Positions 11,971 to 23,003 of a DNA stretch of 64,000 bases are shown in pieces (the first letter of the stretch is position 1; each line of letters starts with the position of its first letter). A program made the translations under genes and the position numbers. The stretch is from Patiria pectinifera. Its lineage: Eukaryota > Echinodermata > Asteroidea > Valvatida > Asterinidae. The notes beneath the pieces were generated by a model, which worked only from the letters and a program-made list of their open reading frames with translations, did not search any database and had not been told where the DNA came from. The stretch is taken from the NCBI GenBank assembly GCA_029964075.1, contig CM057135.1, positions 14,224,863-14,288,862 on the forward strand, read 5' to 3'.

Positions 11971-12663
11971 GCGGCTACCTTGCCATGCGGCTACCTTGCC
12001 ATGCGGCTACCTTGCCATGCGGCTACCTTGCCATGCGGCTACCTTGCCATGCGGCTACCTTGCCATGCGGCTACCTTGCCATGCGGCTACCTTGCCATGC
12101 GGCTACCTTGCCATGCGGCTACCTTGCCATGCGGCTACCTTGCCATGCGGCTACCTTGCCATGCGGCTACCTTGCCATGCGGCTACCTTGCCATGCGGCT
12201 ACCTTCTTACACGGCTACCTTGCTATGCGGCTACCTTGCCATGCGTTACCTTGCCATGCGGCTACCTTGCCATGCGGCTACCTACGCCATGCGCTACCTT
12301 GCCATTCTGCTCCCTTGCCATGCGCTTACCTTGCCATTCTGCTACCTTGCCATGCGGCTACCTTGCCATGCGGTTACCTTGCCATGCGGCTACCTTGCCA
12401 TGCGGCTACCTTGCCATGCGGCTACCTTGCCATGCGGCTACCTTGCCATGCGGCTACCTTGCCATGCGGCTACCTTGCCATGCGGCTACCTTGCCATGCG
12501 GCTACCTTGCCATGCGGCTACCTTGCCATGCGGCTACCTTGCCATGCGGCTACCTTGCCATGCGGCTACCTTGCCATGCGGCTACCTTGCCATGCGGCTA
12601 CCTTGCCATGCGGCTACCTTGCCATGCGGCTACCTTGCCATGCGGCTACCTTGCCATGCGGCT
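11964..12663 (+). repeat. 16-bp minisatellite, ~44 copies
   Basis: The unit GCCATGCGGCTACCTT is repeated head to tail with near-perfect identity, except for a degenerate middle (about 12203-12372) with variants such as CATTCTGCTACC and CATGCGTTACC. The 16-bp unit is not a multiple of three and has no stop on the plus strand, so all three plus frames stay open through the array (reading frames of 232-285 codons with a 16-residue repeat). I regard these as spurious proteins. The array separates the RNase H and recombinase genes of the DIRS element. Confidence 0.97.
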
Positions 12664-12686
12664 TATTCCTCATCATAATGAAAACT

Positions 12687-14530
12687 TCAGTCTGACACAA
12701 AGGACTTCGGACTTGAATAAGGTGATCCAAACAAAGACTTGTGATTCCGACCTTGGACGAATATATCTGACGAATCAGAAAATTTCATGGTATGCTTGAC
12801 CAAACCTCGAAACAAACTTTGATGGGAAAAGAGCAACGGCCAAAAAGGGGCTGAATGCCAGCAGGGAATAACCAAAGTGCCCTCTGCTTTGCACAACTTC
12901 AAGTGTCTTAGGACGTCCGCCACCAAGTTTATAGGGGGGACTAACCAATTATTTTCTCCTTGCCAATTGCACGAAAAGGCATCTACTTGGCTTGTGCCAG
13001 AGGATGAGTATTTGGAATTGAATGAAGGCAATTTTGCATTGGTTTCATCTGCAAAACGATCAATTGTATGAGGTCCCCATATTTTATCAATGAATTGAAA
13101 GAATATGTATGATACACCCCAGTCATCCCAATCTATCTCCCTACTAATCTCATCAGCTCTTTGGTTGAGCTCTCTGGTTATCCACTGTACCTCCAGTTGA
13201 ATACCATGCTTTCTACAGAATTGGAATATATCCAGACTGAGTACAAGTAACTCTTCTACCATACTGCCTTTGCTGACTACCGATACAACGCCTTTGTTAT
13301 CAGTACAAACCTTTACTACTTTACCCTCTAAACTCTTCGCAAATGCTTGCAATGCGAGGGAAACCGCCGTAATTCCCTCCACGTGGAACTGTTGGTTTCT
13401 TCAGCGCTCGACCAACTCATTTGCAGGACCAACTCTCCTCCACATCCGACTGTCCATGCACCACAGCCCACTTGGCTCGCATCTGTATATACAAAACATT
13501 TGGGAAGAGAGTATTTATATAAATACCGTTTGTTCAAGGTTTGAACTTCTGACTTCCAGAAAACTAGTTCCTCAATTACTCTGCAGTCGCTAGCAAGTTT
13601 ATATTCATAGTCCCAGTGAACTCTCCGTATAATTTCCATGTACAGAAACCTTGTTTTCAATTGAGAGACCTTCCTTACTACCGGACCAAGAGATATAATT
13701 TTACCTGTAATTGAGGCCAGCTTTCGAGCTGAGGTATAGGGAAGCTTGATCTGAATGTCATTGATACAGCTAACAATATCTTCAATTCTTCTGTCAGAGG
13801 CTCTAATTGAAAAGTCTCTTGAATCCCATACCAAACCTAACCAAGTCAAACTTTGCGTAGCTACCCATTGTGACTTCTGAACATTCGGCACTAATCCCGC
13901 CGACAAAAGGTCAGACTTTACCTTTGAAGCAATTAAGTTGGCAGTTTCCTCGGTACACGCTCTGCCCCAACCATCATCGAGGTACAAAACTACAAAGTAT
14001 CCTTGAGTACACCAGTGTTTTACTAGTGGTCTTAAGCACTTTGTAAAAATATATGGAGCTGTGGATAAACCAAATGGCAAACCTAAAAAAGAATAGTACT
14101 TGGTGACCCCTTCTGTGGTCCAAGCAAAACTAAGGAACTTGCAATGCTCAGGAAAAATCTCAATATGATGATAACCTGACTTAAGGTCAAAAGAATATAA
14201 AAAATCACCTTTCTGGAAATATGACTCTGCTACTTTCCAGTCTTCAAAAGTAATCTTATCCTTCCAAAGAAATTGATCCACATAACGAAGGTCTAAAATT
14301 AATATTTTCTTTCCCGAACTTTGGGTATCTACAGTAAATGGATTAACTACATGTGGTGGTTTGTCACACTCGGCAACCAATCCTTTACTCAAAAGATCTG
14401 ATACCGCTTCAGAAACAAAACTGCTATTTTCTAGTGCCGACTTGTTGTTTTTGAAACTTCTGGGATAAGGAGTGTTAATGAAAGGCAATTTATATCCATT
14501 AGAAATAATATCTATGACCGTTGGATTTGC
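12687..14530 (-). pseudogene. DIRS-type reverse transcriptase-RNase H
   Basis: RT: ILILDLRYVDQFLW, motif A FSFDLKSGYHHIEI-type (YSFDLKSGYHHIEI here), LGLPFGLSTAPYIFTK, and catalytic VLYLDDGWGRA. RNase H: CFVYTDASQVGCGAW (Asp), STWREL (Glu), VCTDNKGVVSVV (Asp) and RELNQRADEISR. The C-terminal DIRS module has GPHTIDRFA, NAKLPSFNSKY and PCWHSAPFWPLL, and ends FVSD at 12687. A frame change near 13370 separates RT and the start of RNase H from the rest, so one base has been gained or lost there. At the 5' end the coding similarity continues upstream of 14488 (FWRGIDANPTVIDI) up to a T6 run at about 14549, where the frame meets that of the gag product. Otherwise well preserved. Confidence 0.9.
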
Positions 14531-15480
14531 GTCTATTCCTCTCCAAAAAATCTACAGCCGCTTTCAATCTGCCTTTGACCAATGGCTCATCATTGCCCTG
14601 TTCATATTCATAATAGTTTGCAAGAAAAAAGTCGATATCATACCCTGTTTCTGTATTTACATTTTCTGCTACACTATGTGAGTCGTCTGATTCACCACTG
14701 TCGGGGCTGAGTTGTACTACCCCCTGTTGGTTCTTTTCCTCCCACCACTGCCTGTCTTTGCTGTCCACAGTTGCGTCTCCAATGACCTGGTTTCCCGCAG
14801 GCGAAGCACAAGTCCGTTGGCTTTGGTCCTGCGCTCCAAGCTGAGGTAGCCCCAGGCATGAATCTACGGTTTGGCTGAAAGCTTCGAAAAAGCCCAGTGC
14901 CAGAAGTAGAAGGAAAAAAACTGCTCCACTGTAGCATTTTGACGTTGACACTTATTCGCAAGCTGACTGCTTTTCTGAAGGCGCTTTTTTCGTACCGCCC
15001 TTGCCAGGCGCGGTTCTAGAACCAATATTTTTGGGGGGCTAGCACGGTGGATCAAGAATTTTTTTCAGGGAGGCGTGCTGAAATGTAGACCGGTTATTTT
15101 TTTCCAGATTCTTAGGCCTCCGAAAATCAATAGGTGCCGGGTTAGCCATATTTTAAATGGGGAGCGCCAATACAATCCTAAAATCATTCACACTACATTA
15201 ACTAATGCACCCTTGTCACGACTATTTCTTTAGGGGGTGACTGTTCGCATGTACATCACAATCATTCTTTTTGCTAATGCAATTTTGTTTTTTTTTACGG
15301 AATTTATTTTGGGGTGGCTAGACACAACTTTTTTTTGTGGGAGGGGGGGCTACAGCCCCCCAGCCCCGTAGAACCGCGCCTGGCCCTTGCTTGAGCTTGT
15401 CTGATTCTTTTGTCATCCTCGGAGTCACTAGCGAGCTCGTCACTGAGGTATTCATCTACAGCTGTCCAGCCTGTAAGAAG
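14531..15480 (-). pseudogene. DIRS-type gag-like gene with CCHC zinc knuckle, split by a MITE
   Basis: Reading from 15480 downwards, an acidic/basic stretch (AVDEYLSDELASDSEDDKR) is interrupted by the MITE at 15005-15382 and resumes as RAVRKKRLQK. A CCHC knuckle CFACGKPGHWRRNC lies at about 14770-14811, and an acidic tail (DSGESDDSHSVAEN) follows in another frame. At least two frame changes are present besides the MITE. The sequence just upstream of 15466 ends in a pyrimidine tract plus ACAG, which looks like a splice acceptor. The product would be the nucleocapsid-like protein that binds the element's RNA. Confidence 0.75.
15005..15382. mobile_element. hAT-like MITE (378 bp)
   Basis: Termini are 14-bp perfect inverted repeats starting CAGGCGCGGTTCTA. 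It is flanked by an exact 8-bp target-site duplication GCCCTTGC (14997-15004 and 15383-15390). An 8-bp duplication and CAG termini fit the hAT superfamily. The interior is non-coding with G- and T-rich runs. It interrupts the DIRS gag gene. Confidence 0.92.
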
Positions 15481-15633
15481 GGTATAGCGATATAGGTTAA
15501 AGAAATATACTTTACGTATCGGTGAATCTTTAGTGGCTAATCTGTCAATGCAAGAAAGTAGGTCTAACTATATAAAAGTGTTTTTCACATAATGCAGATC
15601 TCTGTTGTTAATGTTACGATTGAAGATAATAAT

Positions 15634-15939
15634 CAAAAACAAAATATGAGCTTGCATCAGTTGCATATGAATAGTGGTACTCTTATTGTCCAGGGTTAAC
15701 ATCGAACAGCCTCTTTTCTGCTATAACTTCCAAAAGTAACCCCCCCCCCACCCCCGATATGCATTACTAGTTACACGAATCTCGATTTCAAAAAAAAAAA
15801 GATTTCTGTTAATATTACTGTGTATTCATCCACCAATCTCTGTGCATGGCACACCGGGATCGAACTGAAAGCCATCACCCATTGCCAGCACAGAGCTCCA
15901 GGATCGGGAAACCTATTGCGAATATTCGAAAAAGAAGTA
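15634..15939 (+). repeat. Dispersed repeat B, copy 2 (right flank of DIRS element)
   Basis: Same order of blocks as 9951-10259, including the tRNA-like SINE core at 15826-15909. Together the two copies bracket the DIRS genes as direct repeats. Confidence 0.75.
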
Positions 15940-16287
15940 TGCTTATGCTCTCGAAAATTTAAAACAATTATGTATGTTTTAACGGTCAAGGGTAAGTTCT
16001 GTGATAAAGCAAAGTACAGGTAAAGCTACAGTATATCCTTGATAAACGGAAGCACAAAATTGAAAAAAAAGTCCTCACTTTTCACACGCAGGCATGCTCG
16101 AGTAGTCAATTATTGTAACCACAGGTAAATTTTGCTGAAGTTGGCATGCAGAAATATTTATTAATGAATACAACGTGCGTGTAATTCTAATTTAAGGAGA
16201 AATGGTGAAGAGGTAGAGGTTAGGGTGGAGTTTCTCATTTGTTTTTAGTTCTTAAAACATCAAAACATCAAAGACAAATGCCCTCTA

Positions 16288-16403
16288 CAGATTTCCCGCC
16301 AATGTATAGACACTGTGTGGGTCGTGCATACTTTGATTGACCTCAGCATCCTTGCGCAGCCGTCTGGGATTTATAATCGAGCCCGCAGGACAAGGCCATT
16401 ATT
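16288..16403 (+). repeat. Dispersed repeat A, partial diverged copy
   Basis: Matches the middle of 9500-9826: TTTCCCGCCAATGTATAGAC, CACTGTGTGGGTCGTGC, TTGATTGACCTC and CAGGACAAGGCCA, with more mismatches and indels than the copy at 19694. Confidence 0.6.
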
Positions 16404-16772
16404 ACTTAGGTTCAGTCCTTAAAGAGCAAGTATAATTATATATAGCACGCACCGCAATATGGAAGTTTTAGATGGAGAGACACAGAAGAAAAAAAACTGT
16501 ACAATCACGCGTATTTAACCCGGGCCTGTAAAACAACCCTTCAGGTATAACTATACTTTACGGGTATTTTTTTGTATAAAGGCCTGCAAGGAAACAACAT
16601 TTGCTGAACAGTTGTGCGTGTGAGTATTGCTGAACAGTGCATTGAGGGTTAACTTGAAAGAAACTTTCCGTTGTTTTACAACACAGATCTCCAATCCATT
16701 TCAATTAAATGCTCAGAATTATCACTTGGTTTCTCTGCACGTGATATGTCTTGCAATAATTCGATCTTGTAT

Positions 16773-16860
16773 TTCCACCACCCATCTCTGTGCATCGAGA
16801 CACCGGGATCGGACTACAGAAGCCATCACCCATCCCCAGTACACAGAGCGCCAGGATCGT
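16773..16860 (+). repeat. tRNA-like SINE core of repeat B, third copy
   Basis: Shares ATCTCTGTGCAT, ACACCGGGATCG, GCCATCACCCAT and CAGGATCG with 10122-10206 and 15826-15909, with two small insertions. Read on the minus strand it holds the B-box-like segment. Confidence 0.65.
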
Positions 16861-19693
16861 GAAATATTGCTTAACACTAACAATGCACTGAGATTATTAT
16901 TTTAAAAAAAAAATTACACGAAAAAATCCTTCGAATGCACTTTTCAAAATATTCATACGCACACAAAGTTACATACACTGTATTGTATCAATACATTTTC
17001 ACCGTTTAACATATAGAGCGATTCGAAGTGTGATTGTTAAACACCTAGTCGAATTCATGATAAAACTAAAGTATCAGTCCCTTTGAATTGGGACTATAGA
17101 TTAATGGATTTACATGTGCCAAAGTTATAGAACATTAGAGGATCTTGTACCTACCCATTATACGTGGATTTAAAAACCTTGCAACTGAACCTCTGAAGTC
17201 TTGAGACCTGAAGTGAATGTTTAGTCGAATCCGTTGTACTCCAGGCAGTGTGTCCGCTACAGTAAGCCGAAGGAGAATGTTGTCTCATATTCTGTCCCAA
17301 ATGGTTCAGTGATGCGATCTTTTTTTCTGTGGACAGGGAGATGAAATACAGTAAACTAAATGCATCATTTGTTAAAGAGAGATACTAATTGAAGAGGCGG
17401 GTTTAAAATAGAAGAGCGATACAGTGTATATAAATTACGGCCTCTTTTGAACTGCCCTTAACACGTGACTACTTCTGTAGGGAATTCCAGAAACGTGGAT
17501 TGACACCCGATTTTCAATAATAGTTAAATATAGATTGTAACAAAATTTCTTGAACCATTTTCATCCTTCATTTCCAAATATTACAAGCTGATGCTATGAC
17601 CTTTTCCTGGTACCTCTTCTCTTAAAACAAAAGGCAATGGAAACCGAAGGTAACAAGTAAATAATATCGACAAGAGTAGTGTTATCACATCAACAATGGC
17701 TGAAGTAGGCCTGTGCCGGTACAAAACGACGTCACCGTGCAGGGACGATCACATTGTGATACGAGGCGTAAAGGCCCAGCAGGCGCCGGACGAAAAATCA
17801 CGCTGTGCTATATTGGTCAGTGGCAAACTATAGGTACCATATGGTACAAAATATTACGATGATTCCACAAATCTGTTTACGATGACATGCGTCGCAACTC
17901 ACAAAATTGAAACCGCTCTGCAGGTTTACCGAAAATGTTTAAGGTTAAATATTGGCCTAGTTGATCGGATTTAGATTTAAACATCAAATTCACTGACCTT
18001 TATATATCGTAAGTACATGTAGTACTAGTAGTACCCCTTCTGATTGGCGTTGCAACAACGTACGTCACAATGAGATGGTTTTGATCGACGCTGTCAAATT
18101 CAGTAAAAAGGTGTAAAATGTACTTCTAATATAGTTTCGAACAACACGACTGCAAAGAAGTAACCTGAAAATGTAACATTTCCCAGTGCACAAGGTTGGA
18201 TATATATTAAATTTAGGCCTATAGTTATACTGACCGTTTCCTGTACGGGGAAACCATGTATATCTTATTTTTGAATGTTAACGGTAATCAAACTCAACAA
18301 AAGGTCTGGAGTAAACGAAGAAAAAACAATGAGAGCTAATCTTAAAAAAAAAAATTGGCTGCATGTGCTAGCAAACAAAAGTTGAAAAATGTTTTACTGA
18401 ATGACTTGTAAGTGCTGACCCGCGTGTCATGCAAGGAGGCAAATCATGCAAATTTCAGGGTATTGCAAAACCGGAGTGAATACGGCCACGGCACGGGGTG
18501 ATTTAGCAAAATTAAGAGGTCGCTTTGTTTTTCATGGTGCTTGTCAAAACAACACTCGGTGGAAAGCAATTCCATGTCATTCAAACATTTCACCATGCAA
18601 TTATTAGACGAATTAATTTATAGTAAATTCGAGTTTCGGCAACCAAAACAAGCATATTATGTTTAACATGAAGATTTTTTGGGGGGCATGCATTAGACAA
18701 AGGTCGTTATGCAGAAGGATAAGTACGTGAAAGGCCCTCGCTACGGTTCTACTGACGCAGTGTATTGAAGCATCACCAGATATCATTAATTAAAACAAAC
18801 ATTAAAACATATCATTCAAACAAACATGATATTTTTATAAAGCAGACAACATGTTACTTACCCAAGCCTCTCAATTAAGCAGGTTTCCACCCGTATGTTC
18901 CTTGCTCTATGCATAGTGGCTTTATAATCCCATACGCGGCTGTGACGAGACTCTTTATTGACTAAACCGTAGGTTTTAAGCCTGCTGACAAAATGACCGG
19001 GACGAGCATCTGAAGAGTATTTCCCGAATATCTAAAACTTTCGAGAATATCTGCGCACGATCCTATTTTTGCACACATCAGTCATGCAGGAGAAGATTCT
19101 TGAATATAGTCGTGCACGAAAGAGTTGTGGGCAATTTATGTTTCATGGCCTGGACAGACCATGCTGGGATCACGCGCCCTTCTCAGACATGGCACCTGTC
19201 GTGCATTCATCAACTCGTCATCCATTAGGCCCATGCCAGCCTCAGTGTCGAAAGTGTGTCTAGGGCCTTGAAAAATCCGAGAATCGACTATGCATCATTA
19301 TAAGACCACATGGCCTCGAGAGAGAACAGAATGATGGAACCAGTCTGGTAAAATAAAATAATAAACCCAACTAGAAATAGGGTAAAAAATATCTGAGCGT
19401 CATTTACGGGCACTATTAATATCGTTATAGGATTTTTAAAAATGTTTACTTGCCATGGCTGACCAGTGTACATGTGAAAAAGTTGCTAGCACTAGTCAAA
19501 TCAGTTCAACTCAATTCAATAAAAGTTTATTAATATTTTATGGACGCAAGGCCGAACATTGATTGGTAGGACTAACAATGAAATAGGAACCATATATAAC
19601 AATTGAGAGACACTATCTGAAAAAACTATTGTGACTACAAACAAAGGTTTGCACGTATCGTAAATGCATTTTTATAACGCGCGTAGTTTAAGC
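16861..19693. other. Stretch without recognisable genes
   Basis: No supported coding region or RNA gene in either strand. A segment at about 17700-17850 has weak similarity (CGGTACAAAACGACGTCACCGTGCA, in pieces) to 21820-21960 and may be an old dispersed repeat. Confidence 0.5.
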
Positions 19694-19993
19694 TCCGCCC
19701 ACTCCAAGGCCTGAGAAAGATGTCATTGATAAAAATGCCAGTTGCAGATCTCCCGCCAAAGTTTAGGGTCGTGTCTTTGATTGACCTCACGCAACCGGCT
19801 GGGAGTTATAACCGAGTCATAATGATGTAAGTTGTCAGGACAAGGTCAGCATATAGATGGGTTAAAGCCGCTGTGGAAGATTTGCATGCATCGACATGCA
19901 TCGTTATATAAAAATATACTCTGGTGATAATTAATTTTCATGACAGTTTTGGGACAAAACAAGCACGTCACTCATTTGAATTTTCATTGCATA
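19694..19993 (+). repeat. Dispersed repeat A, copy 3
   Basis: Best match to 9500-9826, same orientation, with several short indels. Its flanks differ from those of copy 1. Confidence 0.8.
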
Positions 19994-20272
19994 TGCCCCG
20001 TGGACGTCATAGATGGGGAGGGGAAAGGGGCAAAAGACAAAAAGACCTGGGCTAAATCGAGTTAATTTAATGCACATTCAACAACATGGGCATCTACATA
20101 ATACAGGAGTGTCAATTGGATAGGGTGGGGTCGCAAATTAAAATTTCCCCGCTGAACCTCTAACTAGACAGTATGGAGGAGACCAACGGAAATGTGCGTA
20201 TTGCCCCTTCTGGAAAGAAATCCTGGGACGCCCATATGCCCTTTTTGTGTTCTTCGCAAAAAGTACACGCCA

Positions 20273-20311
20273 ATGTACATGTACATGTACATGTACATGT
20301 ACATGTACATG
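20273..20311. repeat. (GTACAT)n microsatellite
   Basis: A self-complementary hexamer GTACAT repeated about six times. It can fold on itself. Confidence 0.9.
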
Positions 20312-22099
20312 ATGCACCACACAGTGGGTGGCAACTTGGGTGCGAGCTGACCGTGTTAGACACAATAATTATGTTCACATACATGAGCAGTACACACCGC
20401 CAACACCACTGCGCATGCAAATGCATGCATATGCATTGTCATTGTAGCCAATAGTACTAGCGCGCTCGCCTCGGTTCAAATGAGACATCCGTTTTTATAA
20501 TACATGTAGTCTTTCCTGTGCGCGGAAAACGCTGGAAACGGTACAAAAATTCCTACAAGACCCTTCGACGTCGTGTGTTCTATGTAAATGTCGTAAACTT
20601 GGCCCCACGTTTACTAATTGGTACTCAGAAATGGGGTGTGCACCTCCATCATCAATTTTCTTGGGCCAAGAAATTTCCGCAAATTCATGCCTTTCGCACA
20701 GTGAACTATAAGAAACGTACACCAAAACAAACAAAATGGTACAGATTGAAAGGTGAAAATTACATGCGCTTCTCGCACCAATGGCGGCCACGTTACATAC
20801 TGAGCATGTATTGTTGTTAATTATACAGCCATGAATTTCAGTCATAGGATAATACTTCAGTGATAGGCTTTGAAAATAGAAGTATTTTTGACTTGAGTTT
20901 ATGAGCACCGATGTCTTTACAACGGTTGCCATGGTAATAATAAGCACACTACAGAAGTGTATTTGGTGCCACAAAACTTCATGTTGATCAGGCAAATACA
21001 AATTTGGATGACACTTCCACTAAAAATATACTTCAGACTCTAACTACATGTATATAGCCAAGTCAAGTCAGAGTGAAATTCACGCAATCAAATTGATGCT
21101 GTGTTCTCTCGGAGCTTTCACTGGAGTGATCGTTGTTTTAAAGTACATGTATTTCAATGTAAACAAATAAGAGTTAGTTGCTCTCTAAATCGACCTTTTT
21201 TTCCGTTTTGAAAATTATAAAATAAACGTCATTTTGTTCACCACACCTTTTACTGTAATTCCAAAGTAGCTTGCAATATAAACAAATGTGTACAGCGTAC
21301 ATGCATGTGTCCAGATCACCCTTCCCCCCCCCCCCCCACCCACCCCTGCGACATACACACCCCTTCTCCTCCTCAATCTTCTAATATTTCAAGCTGCCCC
21401 GTGTTGTAAACAAGCCACCTTACATAATTCAGACTTTCCCCCAAGGCCATATTCCTGTATGTAATCGCAACAAAATTGTACTTGTTGACTTGTTGGGGAG
21501 GGCGTAGCCTTGACCAAGGCTATCAGCTTGTACCCATACGAGCTTGTTCGCTGAACCGTGTATGCTGAATATGATAATTAGTACGCGCTATGGTAAATAG
21601 TCTTCTCTCATTGGATAACTCGGCTGACAAAAAATGAATATTTATTAAATTGCATAATACGACCAAAGGTTTATAAACCAGACGGCCTGTGGTAACAATA
21701 GTTATTGTAAACTACACCCCCTTAAAATCTTAAATACTAGTAGAATAATTTTTATAAAGTTACACATAGTTTGGGTCGAAAATGAAATGAAAAGGATGAC
21801 AAATTAGACCGTCAAAACACGGCAAACGGTACAAAACCGCACGCCGGCAAAAACGATGTCACCGTGCACAGAGGCCACGTTGGGACCGTCCACTGTATGC
21901 ACCGGCCCGGATGGCGCCATGCAGTAAGACACGCTGCGCTTTCTCTTTCAGCGGCAAAAAAAAGCGCTCACACTATTGAGTATATCATCCGCTGACTTTT
22001 GGGGGTATTTCTTCTAAGCTGTCAAGGGGATATGGGAAAAAATTTCTCTCCTTCAGCAAACTTATTCCGTAAGACTGATTTTAACTTGTATTAACAACT
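20312..22099. other. Stretch without recognisable genes
   Basis: Two overlapping open frames (plus 20518-20820, minus 20495-21001) show no motif I recognise and no family resemblance, and I treat them as chance. A C-rich run lies at about 21324-21341. Confidence 0.45.
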
Positions 22100-22465
22100 T
22101 ATAAGTTATATGTCGTATGTACGACTAATATATCGACAGGGTACGTCATATTTCGACAGGGTTCGACAGGTGCCGGTACGACATATATGTCGTGCATATG
22201 TCGAGTTGACAGGGTACAATATATGTCGCATACGACAAAGTCTTATATAAGTACGACTTAATATCTCGTGTGTACAAAATATAAATTGTAACTCGTATGT
22301 TCGACTTGTTTGTCGATTATGTCGTACATACAACATATCTTGTGAGAACGACTTGTATCTCGTACGATTCACATCTACGACTTACATGTCGTACGTATGT
22401 CGTAGATATGACATACGATTCATACATACGCGTTGAAAAATATGTGTCGTACGTATGAGATGTAT
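22100..22465. repeat. Block dense in GTCGTA/TACGAC inverted motifs
   Basis: At least ten occurrences of GTCGTA or TACGAC occur in ~360 bp, many paired as near-palindromes (GTCGTATGTACGAC, GTCGTACGTATGTCGTA). TATGTCG and CGACAGGG are also repeated. No regular period is seen. The flanking DNA lacks these motifs. Confidence 0.75.
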
Positions 22466-22683
22466 ATTGCACATGGTACGAATTCAGGGAGAGGTTTTTT
22501 TGTCACCATGTACCTGACAGTTTCGTATATTTCCATCCCAAAGTCAATAGCTCGTTTCTTGCAGTTAATTCATACGGGTGCTTATTATAGATACGAGTTA
22601 ACCTGCATTCGATTAAATGGGTACGATTTGACCTGGGTCCGAGTTGACCTGTTCCCGTTCGCTGTCGGAATAGCAAGGACAAT

Positions 22684-22917
22684 ATAAAGGAGATTTTTCA
22701 GAAGTGTTTTTATATTTTTTATTGTAAGGGTAAGGATGATATTTTGTCGTGATATAGTTACTTTTGTGATCTTTGAAAATAACGCAAAAAAATGATTTTT
22801 TGCAGCCTCAAAATGGCCAAAACACATAATGGCCCGTAACCATGGCAACGGGCAAAATATTGGATTAAAAAGTCTTTTTTGGTTACTTGCTCCCACAGTC
22901 CTTTCATCCCACAAAGT

Positions 22918-22950
<33 letters not shown>

Positions 22951-23003
22951 GATTTTTTGAGCGTGGACACTTATATGAAGTATTTACACGAAATAACTCT
23001 TAA
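22684..23003 (-). repeat. Unclassified interspersed repeat, copy 2 (inverted)
   Basis: Reverse-complement match to 6027-6366. It contains an A28 run at about 22921-22948 where copy 1 has a short poly-T/A stretch, so this tract has expanded here. Confidence 0.8.

Noticed and set aside
11942..12799. Three long plus-strand repeat proteins (232-285 codons)
   Set aside because: They exist only because a stop-free 16-bp unit keeps all frames open; the real genes here are on the other strand.
20495..21001. Minus-strand ORF of 168 codons and an overlapping plus ORF of 100 codons
   Set aside because: No recognisable motif, no support from codon pattern or neighbours.
17700..21960. A second inverted-repeat-bounded element suggested by weak similarity between ~17.7-17.85 and ~21.8-21.96 kb
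   Set aside because: Only short scattered matches in the same orientation; not enough to define ends.
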